Shown here: positions 1-7,643 of the stretch, piece after piece
Numbering within the stretch: position 1 is the stretch's first letter
How the letters are laid out: the number at the start of each line of letters is the position of its first letter
Assembly: GCA_903851455.1 (NCBI GenBank)
Contig: CAINOM010000705.1
Coordinates: 1 to 20,113 of the forward strand
Direction of reading: 5' to 3'
Source of the DNA: an uncultured Bacteroidota bacterium
Lineage (GTDB): Bacteria; Bacteroidota; Bacteroidia; Chitinophagales; Chitinophagaceae
DNA: 20,113 nucleotides
Notes under the pieces: model-generated
Databases searched by the model: none
Seen by the model: the letters and a program-made list of their open reading frames with translations, nothing else
What the model was told of the DNA's origin: nothing
Made by a program: the position numbers and the translations under genes

Positions 1-1556
1 ATGACCGCTACTTTACACGCATGCGCAAATGGAAGGACGATGACCGCTTTACTGCTTATGTAGATGCGCTTACCGAAACTGAAGATCCGCATACCCAGTA
101 TTTCCCGCCAGATGATAAAAAGGATTTTGACGTGTCTATGAGCGGTAGTTTTGTGGGTATCGGCGCCAAGCTCAGCCCGGAGAATGACAAGGTTACTGTA
201 TCATCTATCATCGTAGGTAGCCCCGCCGCCAGGCAGGGCGAACTAAAGGCCGGCGATGAAATAACTAAGGTAGGTCAGGGCGCGGAACCACCGGTTGATA
301 TCCAGGGTTACGAACTGAATGATGTGATAAAACTGATACGCGGCCCTAAGGGTACTGAAGTACGCCTTACCGTGAAAAGAATGGATGGATCAACCAAAAT
401 TATTCCGATAAAAAGAGGTGTGATCGAGATCGAAGAAACCTTTGCAAAGTCAGCAATAATAAAAGGCAAATTTGGCCCGGTGGGTTATATCCGACTGCCT
501 GAGTTCTATGCAGACTTTAACCACACCAGCGGACGCACATGCTCTGCAGACGTCGCTATAGAAGTTAAGAAACTGAAGGACGCAGGAGTAACTGGTATCA
601 TCCTTGACCTCCGCGATAATGGTGGTGGCTCACTGGGCGATGTAGTAGATATGGCTGGCATATTTGTGGGCAAAGGGCCAGTGGTACAGGTAAAAAACAA
701 TGCAACGCCTGCATCTAAGCTGAGTGCACAGGTTTATGACAGCGCTCTTTATTCCGGCCCGCTTGCCATCATGGTAAACGAAAACAGCGCATCAGCATCA
801 GAAATTCTCGCCGCTGCTATGCAGGACTATAAGCGTGCGGTGATCGTTGGCGCAACTACTTATGGTAAAGGAACCGTTCAGAAAATGGTAGACCTGGACC
901 AGATGATGGATCCAATGACGCGCCTGCAAATGCTTAACGACTCTAACGGCGCACAAGGCTCTTCGATCGGATCTGTGAAGTTGACGATGGAGAAGTTTTA
1001 CCGGATAAATGGCGGTTCTACACAGCTCAAGGGTGTTACGCCAGATATCACCATACCTGATGCATATGATGGTTATGACGAGGAAGAACTGGGCGAACGC
1101 CATAATAAATCAGCCCTTGCCTGGGACGAGATACCTAAGGCGAATTACAAACCGACAAACAGCGTGGGAAATGTGAAGCAGCTCGCTACACTCAGCGAAA
1201 GCCGTATCGTCACCAATCCTACTTTTAAACTGATCGAAGAGAATGCCGAGATCGTGAAAAAGAAGAGAGAAGACAACAAGGTATCATTGAATGAAGCCGA
1301 GTACAAAAAGGAGCAGGAGCAGCTGAATGCAACATCAAAGAAGATCGAAGAATTGCAGAAAAAAGCAATACTGCTGGATATGGCAAATGCCCCTGCAGAC
1401 ATGCAAAAAATAAACGCCGACAGCACATTAATAGCTAAAAATAACGATTGGCTGAAAGCCCTGAGCAAGGATATCTATATATCCGAAACAGTCAACGTTA
1501 TCAATGACCTGCCTAAGAGTGGCATGAAGCTCACCCTGCGGTCAGGATCAAAATAA
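1..1556 (+). CDS. prc: Carboxy-terminal processing protease, S41 family (Prc/Tsp type), 5' end off the window
   Basis: Periplasmic serine protease that degrades or trims proteins from their C-termini. The reading frame is open from the first base (first whole codon at 3), and residues before the first ATG at 21 (DRYFTRM) fit the family, so the true start lies upstream and that ATG is internal. Seen in order: a helical stretch ending in DPHTQYFPP, a PDZ domain (about 140-400, with SFVGIGAKL), the S41 catalytic core, and a charged, coiled-coil-like C-terminal region as in Prc proteins (DUF3340-like). The catalytic pair is visible: Ser at codon 792 in SASASE and Lys at codon 867 in YGKGTVQ, 25 residues apart as in E. 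coli Prc, with Asp 11 residues after the Ser. Roughly 170-200 residues are missing at the N-terminus, judged from usual Prc length. The product is clear; the symbol is by family resemblance. Confidence 0.93.
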   Translation, partial: DRYFTRMRKWKDDDRFTAYVDALTETEDPHTQYFPPDDKKDFDVSMSGSFVGIGAKLSPENDKVTVSSIIVGSPAARQGELKAGDEITKVGQGAEPPVDIQGYELNDVIKLIRGPKGTEVRLTVKRMDGSTKIIPIKRGVIEIEETFAKSAIIKGKFGPVGYIRLPEFYADFNHTSGRTCSADVAIEVKKLKDAGVTGIILDLRDNGGGSLGDVVDMAGIFVGKGPVVQVKNNATPASKLSAQVYDSALYSGPLAIMVNENSASASEILAAAMQDYKRAVIVGATTYGKGTVQKMVDLDQMMDPMTRLQMLNDSNGAQGSSIGSVKLTMEKFYRINGGSTQLKGVTPDITIPDAYDGYDEEELGERHNKSALAWDEIPKANYKPTNSVGNVKQLATLSESRIVTNPTFKLIEENAEIVKKKREDNKVSLNEAEYKKEQEQLNATSKKIEELQKKAILLDMANAPADMQKINADSTLIAKNNDWLKALSKDIYISETVNVINDLPKSGMKLTLRSGSK

Positions 1557-1575
1557 AGTTTACTGAAATCGAATT

Positions 1576-1613
1576 GCAAAAAGGTTATTTCCACCAGGAG
1601 GTAACCTTTTTGC
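1576..1613. terminator. Bidirectional intrinsic terminator between convergent genes
   Basis: A perfect 12-bp inverted repeat (GCAAAAAGGTTA at 1576-1587, TAACCTTTTTGC at 1602-1613) encloses a 14-base loop. The A/T runs in the outer stem give a T-tract on either strand. It sits 20 bases after the protease stop and 47 bases beyond the stop of the converging mscS-like gene, so it can serve both. Confidence 0.8.
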
Positions 1614-1628
1614 TTTATGACAGGCGCC

Positions 1629-1656
1629 AACTGTAAACTGAGAACTGCCAACTTAA
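1629..1656. repeat. Heptanucleotide tandem repeat, four units
   Basis: Four adjacent 7-base units begin AACT: AACTGTA, AACTGAG, AACTGCC, AACTTAA. They lie between the terminator and the mscS-like stop codon. This is a degenerate short tandem repeat with no coding role seen. Confidence 0.6.
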
Positions 1657-1659
1657 AAA

Positions 1660-2802
1660 CTAACTCGTTCCCACAGGCGTGCCCATCGTAGCATTAGCAC
1701 CAAGCACTTCAAACACCTTCATGTTCACATCCCGTTTTAATGCGATGAGCGTTGTGTTTGCTGGCAACGGATGCGGCAACTGGTAGGATATAACGAGCTG
1801 AAAGGTCTCTTTGTCGAAGCTCTCAATATTTACTTCCACTGGTTCCTTTACCGGGGGAATAGCTGTCACGGCTTCTTTTACTTTAGCAATAAGGTTCGTC
1901 AGCGCATCATGACTGATACCATACTTGATGTTGGCTACCACCTTCATACCACGCATAGCCCGTGCAGAAAGGTTTATCAGGTTCTGGCTCACTAAGTTTT
2001 GATTAGGAATAATATAAGCGGAGCCATCAAGATTTCGCAATCTCGTACTGCGAAAACCGATGCGCTCCACCGTCCCCTCAATATCTCCCAGCTTTATCAC
2101 CTCGCCAGTCTGAAATGGCTTGTCGGAGAGTATCGTAAACGCCGCGAAAAAATTCTCTACTGTCTCCTTTCCGGCAAGTGCTATCGCAACGCCGCCAATG
2201 CCCAGGCCGGTAATAAGCGCAGGCACATTCACATGAAACACACTACCCAGTATCCAAAATCCACTCAGTATCCATAAGATCAGCTTGGTCATTTCCTTTA
2301 TCAGTGGCAGCAATTGTATCCGTGACTGGTTCATTTCTGTCTGCGCCTTGCCCATGCGCAGGTAGTAAATAAAGTCTACGAACCGAGTGATCACCTTGGT
2401 AAAGAATATGATGAACAGGAAGTAGAAAACATGGTCCACTATATCCCCCAGCCTGACGTCTAACTTACCGTTCACGCCCATGGAATGATGTATCGCTATC
2501 TTGTCCAGCAAGCCGTCCAGTTGATTAAGCGCCACATAATAAAGCACTGTCTGCACCAGCCGCTCTATGGGCTTGAACAGCATCTCGCGGATGGTGCCCT
2601 TGTGCTGCATATAGCTGAACCTGGCCGTGAGGCTGCTGCTGATGCGCGCCAGCAAGGCCGCCACGGGCCGCTTTAGCAGCAATGTGACCGTTATGATGCC
2701 CACACACCACAAATAATTAGACACCTTTTCGCCCATATACATCCGGTCGAAAAAACGCAGATCAATATCTAGCAGTATAGTTGGCATTTGCGATGTTCTC
2801 AT
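1660..2802 (-). CDS. MscS-family mechanosensitive ion channel
   Basis: Inner-membrane channel that opens under membrane tension to release solutes during osmotic downshift. The 380-residue product has hydrophobic segments at roughly residues 28-50, 77-97, 118-148 and 168-190. These precede the glycine/alanine-rich pore helix at about 193-218 (ITGLGIGGVAIALAGKETVE), which matches the MscS TM3 pattern. The beta domain follows (GEVIKLGDIEGTVERIGFRSTRLRNLDGS...IIPNQ), then the C-terminal alpha/beta domain. The extra N-terminal helices make it an MscS-like/YbdG-like channel rather than a minimal MscS. The ATG lies two bases after the dapD stop, so the genes are almost certainly co-transcribed; an ATG five codons further in is a possible alternative start. 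No functional link to lysine synthesis is evident. Confidence 0.92.
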   Translation of the reverse strand: MRTSQMPTILLDIDLRFFDRMYMGEKVSNYLWCVGIITVTLLLKRPVAALLARISSSLTARFSYMQHKGTIREMLFKPIERLVQTVLYYVALNQLDGLLDKIAIHHSMGVNGKLDVRLGDIVDHVFYFLFIIFFTKVITRFVDFIYYLRMGKAQTEMNQSRIQLLPLIKEMTKLILWILSGFWILGSVFHVNVPALITGLGIGGVAIALAGKETVENFFAAFTILSDKPFQTGEVIKLGDIEGTVERIGFRSTRLRNLDGSAYIIPNQNLVSQNLINLSARAMRGMKVVANIKYGISHDALTNLIAKVKEAVTAIPPVKEPVEVNIESFDKETFQLVISYQLPHPLPANTTLIALKRDVNMKVFEVLGANATMGTPVGTS

Positions 2803-2804
2803 TT

Positions 2805-3623
2805 TTAAACCGCGACGTTGAATTCCCGCAACGCGTCGTTAAGGCTCGTCTTCAGGTCTGTTGATGCTTTACGTGTGCCTATAATCAAAGCACAACTCAC
2901 CTGGTAATCACCTGCCGGAAAATGTTTTGTATAGCTGCCCGGTATCACCACGCTTCGCGCAGGCACCCTGCCTTTGTACTCCACCGGTTCTGCACCGCTT
3001 ACATCTATTATTTTGGTCGACTGCGTCAGCACTACATTTGCACCCAGCACCGCTTCTTTCTCCACCACTACACCCTCCACCACTATACACCTTGAGCCGA
3101 TAAAGCAACCGTCTTCTACAATAACAGGCGATGCCTGCAATGGCTCCAGCACCCCACCAATACCTACCCCACCGCTCAGGTGCACTCCCTTGCCTATCTG
3201 CGCACAAGAGCCTACAGTAGCCCAGGTATCTACCATAGTACCCTCATCCACATAAGCTCCTATGTTCACGTACGACGGCATCAACACCACATTCCTGGCT
3301 ATGTAGGCCCCATAGCGTGCCACAGCATGTGGCACGGCCCTCACACCCAGGGAGGCATAATCCTTCTTAAGCAGCATCTTATCATAAAACTCAAACGGCT
3401 CCAGATGCCATGTCTGCATGGGTTGTATACCAAAGTAGAGCAGGATAGCCTTCTTCACCCACTCCTGCACGTGCCAGCCGGCCTCGGTGGGCACGGCTAC
3501 ACGCAGTCGCCCTTTGTCCACTTCTTCTATCACAGCCCGTATTGCTGTGCTATAGCTTTCGTCCTTAAGCATTTCCCTGTTTGCGAAAGCAGCTTCTATG
3601 TGCTGCTGCCATTGTTCCTTCAT
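2805..3623 (-). CDS. dapD: 2,3,4,5-tetrahydropyridine-2,6-dicarboxylate N-succinyltransferase
   Basis: Cytoplasmic enzyme that transfers succinyl from succinyl-CoA to tetrahydrodipicolinate, in the succinylase branch of diaminopimelate and lysine synthesis. The 272-residue length fits the family. An N-terminal helical domain is followed by a left-handed beta-helix of hexapeptide repeats (about residues 105-230: MPSYVNIGAYVDEGTMVDTWATVGSCAQIG, broken by GVGIGGVLEPLQASPVIVED). The start is placed at the ATG at 3623 because MKEQWQQHIEAAF matches usual DapD N-termini; the frame stays open 16 codons upstream, but that extension does not look like the family. It is the first gene of a dapD-mscS pair on this strand. 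The succinyl rather than acetyl or aminotransferase branch of DAP synthesis is implied. Confidence 0.96.
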   Translation of the reverse strand: MKEQWQQHIEAAFANREMLKDESYSTAIRAVIEEVDKGRLRVAVPTEAGWHVQEWVKKAILLYFGIQPMQTWHLEPFEFYDKMLLKKDYASLGVRAVPHAVARYGAYIARNVVLMPSYVNIGAYVDEGTMVDTWATVGSCAQIGKGVHLSGGVGIGGVLEPLQASPVIVEDGCFIGSRCIVVEGVVVEKEAVLGANVVLTQSTKIIDVSGAEPVEYKGRVPARSVVIPGSYTKHFPAGDYQVSCALIIGTRKASTDLKTSLNDALREFNVAV

Positions 3624-3718
3624 GCGGTAAAAATAGCAAATAGGCGCTGGTCGGTTAAATAAATTCTGCAAAAACTAACGTTTCAACCGATTAGCTCGTC
3701 TACTTGATAATATCATAA

Positions 3719-3916
3719 ATCCGCTTTCTCTATGGTAAGATTGAAATATACCCTTTCAGTTACTATTTTGTTCTTCGGAACCCTAATGAGAAATGGAACG
3801 GAATATTCCTGGATACCCAGGCTGAATTGGGCGTTTATATGTATTACTTAAAATATACCGCGGGAATTCAGTCCATAGAACACCTGGTAAAGGGCGATGT
3901 TACGCTCATCCGATAG
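3719..3916 (+). pseudogene. Remnant of a T9SS type B sorting domain (gliding motility-associated C-terminal domain)
   Basis: One frame stays open from 3719 to the TAG at 3914-3916 but has no plausible start codon. The translated end reads NPNEKWNGIF, then ELGVYMYYLKYT, then GDVTLIR-stop. This is the pattern of the type B CTD that directs proteins to the type IX secretion system (WDG, then GxYxYxIxY, then GxVTLIR at the very C-terminus). The upstream part (about 3719-3775) no longer resembles the family, and no large extracellular protein precedes it; dapD lies just upstream on the other strand. I read it as the decayed 3' end of a secreted or adhesin-like gene. The motif match is seen; the pseudogene status is inference. 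Confidence 0.6.
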
Positions 3917-4015
3917 TGTCCCCTCGGGCTGCACATCGGTTTATCAATGTCTTCGGATCTCTTCATTTGGCCCCTGTAATACATGTGTTGACCGGCTTCA
4001 TTAGAAAAACCCACT

Positions 4016-4023
4016 TATTTTTG
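4016..4023 (+). promoter_or_regulatory. -7 promoter element upstream of gmk
   Basis: TATTTTTG fits the Bacteroidota -7 consensus TAnnTTTG and ends 24 bases before the TTG chosen as the gmk start. A TTG lies at 3988-3990, but its 25-base spacing is long for a -33 element. The position of this box supports a start downstream of it. Confidence 0.55.
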
Positions 4024-4047
4024 CTTTATTCGCAGATAAATTACGCA

Positions 4048-4617
4048 TTGAGCACCGGGAAAATAATTATAATCACCGCACCATCGGGATCAGGGAAGAC
4101 AACATTGGTCAAGCGATTGCTCGATGCCTGTCCGCATCTTGCCTTCTCCATATCTGCATGCACCCGCAAGCCACGGCCCGGCGAGGTGCACGCCAGGGAC
4201 TATTACTTCTATGAGGAAACAGAATTCAAAAAATTAATAGAGGAAGACGCTTTTGTGGAATGGGAGATGGTGTATACCGGCAAGTACTATGGCACGCTGA
4301 AGTCAGAAATGGAGCGCATCTGGGATGAAGGTAAATGCCCGTTGGTGGATATAGATGTACAGGGAGCACTGGCCATCAGTAAGAAATACCCGGGGATTTC
4401 CAGGACGATCTTTATCGAGGCGCCATCAATTGAAGTATTGCGTGAGCGGCTCAGGACCAGGGGCACCGAGACCGACCACAGCCTGGAAGAGCGAGTGAAC
4501 AAAGCAAAGGTGGAACTCACTTTCGCTCCCCAGTTCGACAGGATCATCATCAACGAGAACCTCGATACGGCAACGGTAGAGTTAAGAGATGTAGTAGAAA
4601 AATTCACCGGTTGTTAA
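4048..4617 (+). CDS. gmk: Guanylate kinase, TTG start
   Basis: Cytoplasmic enzyme that phosphorylates GMP to GDP with ATP, needed for GTP/dGTP supply and for recycling cyclic nucleotides. The P-loop APSGSGKTT lies next to the N-terminus, followed by the GMP-binding region (STRKPRPGE-like SACTRKPRPGEVHARDYYF) and the lid/arginine segment (RERLRTRGTETD). No ATG exists in frame near the family N-terminus. TTG at 4048 gives MSTGKIIIITAPSGSGKTT, a normal Gmk start and 189 residues. An in-frame GTG at 3916 would add 44 residues, but these do not resemble Gmk and lie partly upstream of the -7 box. A gene for a membrane GT-C/TPR protein follows 72 bases later with its own -7 element. Confidence 0.95.
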   Translation: MSTGKIIIITAPSGSGKTTLVKRLLDACPHLAFSISACTRKPRPGEVHARDYYFYEETEFKKLIEEDAFVEWEMVYTGKYYGTLKSEMERIWDEGKCPLVDIDVQGALAISKKYPGISRTIFIEAPSIEVLRERLRTRGTETDHSLEERVNKAKVELTFAPQFDRIIINENLDTATVELRDVVEKFTGC

Positions 4618-4664
4618 TTTTTCATCACGCAATAATGGTATCTTTCCACAGAATAAATAATAAT

Positions 4665-4672
4665 TATTTTTG
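4665..4672 (+). promoter_or_regulatory. -7 promoter element upstream of the GT-C/TPR gene
   Basis: TATTTTTG matches TAnnTTTG and ends 17 bases before the ATG at 4690. TTTC at 4643-4646, 18 bases upstream, is a reasonable -33 partner. Confidence 0.55.
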
Positions 4673-4689
4673 GGTATTATTTTACAATC

Positions 4690-6789
4690 ATGGCTAAACA
4701 AATAAACGTACCACCGGCGCAAACAGCTAAGCAGACGCCACCGCCCCTGGTTGGAACGCCAATACAAAATTCCCAACCCTGGTCTTTTAACGATTTTAAG
4801 GTTCAGGCAATAATTGTTGCTCTTTTAGCTTTCGTCTTTTATTTCAATAGTTTCTTCAACGAATTCGCGCATGATGACGGTATCGTTATCGTGAAGAATG
4901 AATATGTACTCGAGGGCTTCGCAGGCATCAAGGACATCATGACCAAGGATGCCTACGATAGCTACTACCGCCAGCTCAACACCACCAACCAGCTCTCCGG
5001 TGGCCGCTATCGTCCTTTGTCTATAGTTACCTTTGCCATAGAGCAGCAGTTTCTTGGCCCGGTGCCGGTTGAAAAAATTGACAGTGTCCTGAAACAAAGT
5101 ATCTCATATGGTGTCACCGGGCCGCAGCAGCACAAGCTTGTAGAGGCTATGCATGTGCGGCATGTCGTCAATGTACTTATCTACATGCTTTCGGTGGTGG
5201 TCCTGCTTTATTTCCTGCGCTACATAGTGTTCAAAGATTATCCGTTGATGGCATTCATAGCGGCGGTCCTTTTCACCATTCACCCCATACATACTGAGGT
5301 TGTGGCCAACGTCAAGAGCCGGGATGAGATAATGTCGCTGCTCTTCATGTGCCTCACATTTATCTACGCCTTCAAGTACATGGAGTCGAAAAAGATAGAG
5401 ATACTGATCGCTGCACTGGTCTGCTACTTCTGTGCATTCCTTTCAAAAGAGTATGCGATTACGATGATCTTCCTGCTGCCGCTTGCTTTCTATATTTTCG
5501 GCAATTACTCTATCGGAAAGAGCATCTTGGGCTTTCTCCCTTACACCGTTGTTTTGGCTGCATATTTTGCCATACGCCTGAGCATTGTATCCCAGAAAAG
5601 CGAATCATCAGATAGCGAGGTACTGAACAATCCATACCTTTTCGCAACCGTCACGGAAAAACTGGCAACTGAAATTTCCACCTCGCTGAACTATCTGAAA
5701 CTGCTGATATTCCCCTATCCGCTCTCTGCTGACTATTCATACAATACCATCCCCTATGTAGACTTTTCCAACTGGAAGGTATGGTTCTCGCTTGCTGTGC
5801 ATGGTGGCCTGGTAGTAGCAGCGCTGACGTTGTTCCAAAGGATCATCGGTATGAAATCTGAACTGTCTAAGCGTTCAAAGCTCCGCGCCCCGGTAGCTAC
5901 TCCTGCAGTCGACACCGAAAAACTGAATACTTATTCGATATTCCTTTTTGCGATCGCTTTCTATTTTCTTCATCTATTGCTGGTCTGCAATATTGTTTTC
6001 GACATTGGTGCTACCATGGGCGAGCGTCTTATCTATCACTCCTCTGTAGGGTTTGCTATTGCAGAAGCCTGGCTCCTGGTAAAAGGAATGCAGCTCTTTA
6101 AAGAAAAGGGCGCGGGCAGAATGGCACTCGGCGCTGTCATGACGGTTATTATCGTGCTCTCCGGCATACAAACTGTAGCGCGCAACGCGGCATGGAAAAA
6201 CGATGCTACGCTGTTTGGCACAGACATAAAAACAGTTCCCAACAGCGTCCTGGTAAATGCTAATGTAGCGGCCTCGTACATCACTATAGCCGACTACCAG
6301 AAAACCGATAGCGCCCGCAGAAAGTACCTGTATGATGCCATTGAGATACTGAACCACACGCTGTCTATTCACCGAACTTTCGTCGCTGGCTTCCTCAATC
6401 GCGGCATTGCGTGGTACAAACTGGGCGACGTAGACCGTGCAAAACCCAATATAGATACGGTTAGATCTTTGTATCCAAACTATCCCACACTCCCGGGAAT
6501 GTACAAGCTCATCAGCGACTACTACCTGAAGAACGGCTGGGAAAGCTATGGCAAGAAAGGCATGTATACCGAGGCAATCGTTGAATACAAAAAAGGTCTT
6601 GCCATTGACCCTACTAATGCCGACCTCTGGTACAATATGGGCGGTGCTTACTACACCAACAGGCAGTATGCCGAAGCACTTGATTGCTTCCAGAAAGCTC
6701 AGAAAATCAACCCTAACAGCCCGCAGATACAACAGGGAATGGCTGCCGTAATGCAGGTACTTAACCAGGGTGCGCAACAGAAAAAGTAG
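4690..6789 (+). CDS. Polytopic membrane protein with GT-C glycosyltransferase-like domain and C-terminal TPRs (TMTC-like)
   Basis: The 699-residue protein starts with a Pro/Gln-rich cytoplasmic tail, then a first membrane helix (about 38-56) followed at once by HDD (61-63). That is the position of the acidic metal/donor motif in GT-C enzymes that use lipid-linked sugars. Next come GRYRPLSIVTFAIE, a series of membrane helices, and the FTIHPIHTEVVANVKSRDE segment, a pattern typical of TMTC/O-mannosyltransferase-like (DUF1736) proteins. The last third is soluble; about 627-690 holds at least two TPR repeats (AIVEYKKGLAIDPTNADLWY...). A role in glycosylating exported or secreted proteins is likely from the fold, but sugar and acceptor are unknown. 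It follows gmk by 72 bases, has its own promoter element and ends before a strong hairpin. Confidence 0.82.
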   Translation: MAKQINVPPAQTAKQTPPPLVGTPIQNSQPWSFNDFKVQAIIVALLAFVFYFNSFFNEFAHDDGIVIVKNEYVLEGFAGIKDIMTKDAYDSYYRQLNTTNQLSGGRYRPLSIVTFAIEQQFLGPVPVEKIDSVLKQSISYGVTGPQQHKLVEAMHVRHVVNVLIYMLSVVVLLYFLRYIVFKDYPLMAFIAAVLFTIHPIHTEVVANVKSRDEIMSLLFMCLTFIYAFKYMESKKIEILIAALVCYFCAFLSKEYAITMIFLLPLAFYIFGNYSIGKSILGFLPYTVVLAAYFAIRLSIVSQKSESSDSEVLNNPYLFATVTEKLATEISTSLNYLKLLIFPYPLSADYSYNTIPYVDFSNWKVWFSLAVHGGLVVAALTLFQRIIGMKSELSKRSKLRAPVATPAVDTEKLNTYSIFLFAIAFYFLHLLLVCNIVFDIGATMGERLIYHSSVGFAIAEAWLLVKGMQLFKEKGAGRMALGAVMTVIIVLSGIQTVARNAAWKNDATLFGTDIKTVPNSVLVNANVAASYITIADYQKTDSARRKYLYDAIEILNHTLSIHRTFVAGFLNRGIAWYKLGDVDRAKPNIDTVRSLYPNYPTLPGMYKLISDYYLKNGWESYGKKGMYTEAIVEYKKGLAIDPTNADLWYNMGGAYYTNRQYAEALDCFQKAQKINPNSPQIQQGMAAVMQVLNQGAQQKK

Positions 6790-6812
6790 CAGACTTCAGA
6801 ATATATAAACCG

Positions 6813-6838
6813 AACAGCCCGGGGAAACCTGGGCTGTT
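6813..6838 (+). terminator. Hairpin with GAAA tetraloop after the GT-C/TPR gene
   Basis: An 11-bp stem (one G-T wobble) of AACAGCCCGGG and CCTGGGCTGTT closes on a GAAA loop at 6824-6827, 24 bases after the stop at 6789. It is a strong stem-loop, but only a weak T-run follows, so termination is likely rather than certain. Confidence 0.65.
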
Positions 6839-6982
6839 GTCATTAGAGGCACCTCCGATTCTATTTCAACGTAAGCCCCTGTGAAAAATGATACGAATGA
6901 TAGCAGGCCCTAAACGACGGCGTTGTATTTACCGAAGGAGAGAGATGCCGCGATAGATTAAGCTAAGGTATTACCGGAAAGG

Positions 6983-7408
6983 TCAGTCCTTGTTATAGCT
7001 ATACCAGGCAAGGCCGGAAGAGGTACCCGTAACAAGGGTAAGATTGGCCGAAGAAACGTGCGTAATATAATAGGCAACAGAAAAATGTGCACTGTAACTG
7101 ACGTACAGCGAATCTCCGCCCACAAACCACACAAAGGACGATGTGTCCTTGACGCCGGCGATACTGGTAGCCTCATAGCCCGTGGTGTCGGGCTTGAAAA
7201 CTATTACGTCAACGAAATCAAGTGGCTGGTTGCGCATCTCCTGCTTCTCTATAGTTCCGTCTTGATTATCATCGGTCGCATATTGTACCTTCTGCCAGGC
7301 ACCGATGACCCGTGTAAATGGTGTATCAGGTTGCTCTTTCTTCGTGCATGAGCCGATGATAAGTAAGGATAGAATAAACAGGGTCGATATCGGAATGCTT
7401 CTCTTCAT
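6983..7408 (-). CDS. Small lipoprotein, lipocalin-like
   Basis: Predicted 141-residue exported lipoprotein. From the ATG at 7408 the protein begins MKRSIPISTLFILSLLIIGSC: a positively charged start, a hydrophobic core and a lipobox with the lipidated Cys at residue 21. An in-frame start 11 codons upstream would bury the signal peptide, so the later ATG is preferred. The mature part has a GAWQKVQYATDDNQDGTIE segment like the opening strand of Bacteroidota lipocalin-like domains (GxWxxxxY...D.N.DG), followed by alternating beta-strand-like stretches (VDVIVFKPD, SFVWFVGGDSLYVSYS, ANLTLVTG). Function unknown. A -33/-7 pair lies 50 bases upstream. The gene stands apart from the transketolase gene, separated by a terminator. 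Confidence 0.75.
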   Translation of the reverse strand: MKRSIPISTLFILSLLIIGSCTKKEQPDTPFTRVIGAWQKVQYATDDNQDGTIEKQEMRNQPLDFVDVIVFKPDTTGYEATSIAGVKDTSSFVWFVGGDSLYVSYSAHFSVAYYITHVSSANLTLVTGTSSGLAWYSYNKD

Positions 7409-7457
7409 GGTTTTATCCAGCCACCAGTCAGCGACAAACACTATGCCGGTAGCCTTA

Positions 7458-7485
7458 CAAAATTACCGATTATTGATATACCAAA
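7458..7485 (-). promoter_or_regulatory. Bacteroidota-type promoter of the small lipoprotein gene
   Basis: On the minus strand TTTG (7482-7485) is followed after 16 bases by TAATTTTG (7458-7465), matching the -33 TTTG and -7 TAnnTTTG consensus. The -7 box is 49 bases from the ATG at 7408. Confidence 0.55.
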
Positions 7486-7574
7486 CGTCTTTTCAGCCAC
7501 GGCAATGCCTCCAAAACCACTATTATGTGGCCAGCAGCTCTTTTTTGATGGTGGGCCGGATAAGAAGAAACAAA

Positions 7575-7608
7575 GCCGGTTCACCTCAGAAAACTGGGAT
7601 AAACCGGC
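7575..7608 (-). terminator. Terminator after the transketolase subunit gene
   Basis: GCCGGTT at 7575-7581 pairs with AACCGGC at 7602-7608. Inside it, CTCAG and CTGGG can form a second stem over an AAAA loop. On the minus strand the hairpin is followed by a T-rich stretch (TTTGTTTCTTCTT). It lies 36 bases beyond the transketolase stop. Confidence 0.7.
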
Positions 7609-7643
7609 CAATTATCAACTAAAACACAATAGAATTCAATTCT

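Noticed and set aside
3180..3662. 160-codon open frame on the plus strand over dapD
   Set aside because: It is antisense to the conserved beta-helix of DapD; the translation looks like a shadow frame.
5974..6777. 267-codon open frame on the minus strand inside the GT-C/TPR gene
   Set aside because: It lies wholly antisense to a well-supported membrane protein, its translation has no recognisable domain, and it has no promoter element; long antisense frames arise from codon bias.
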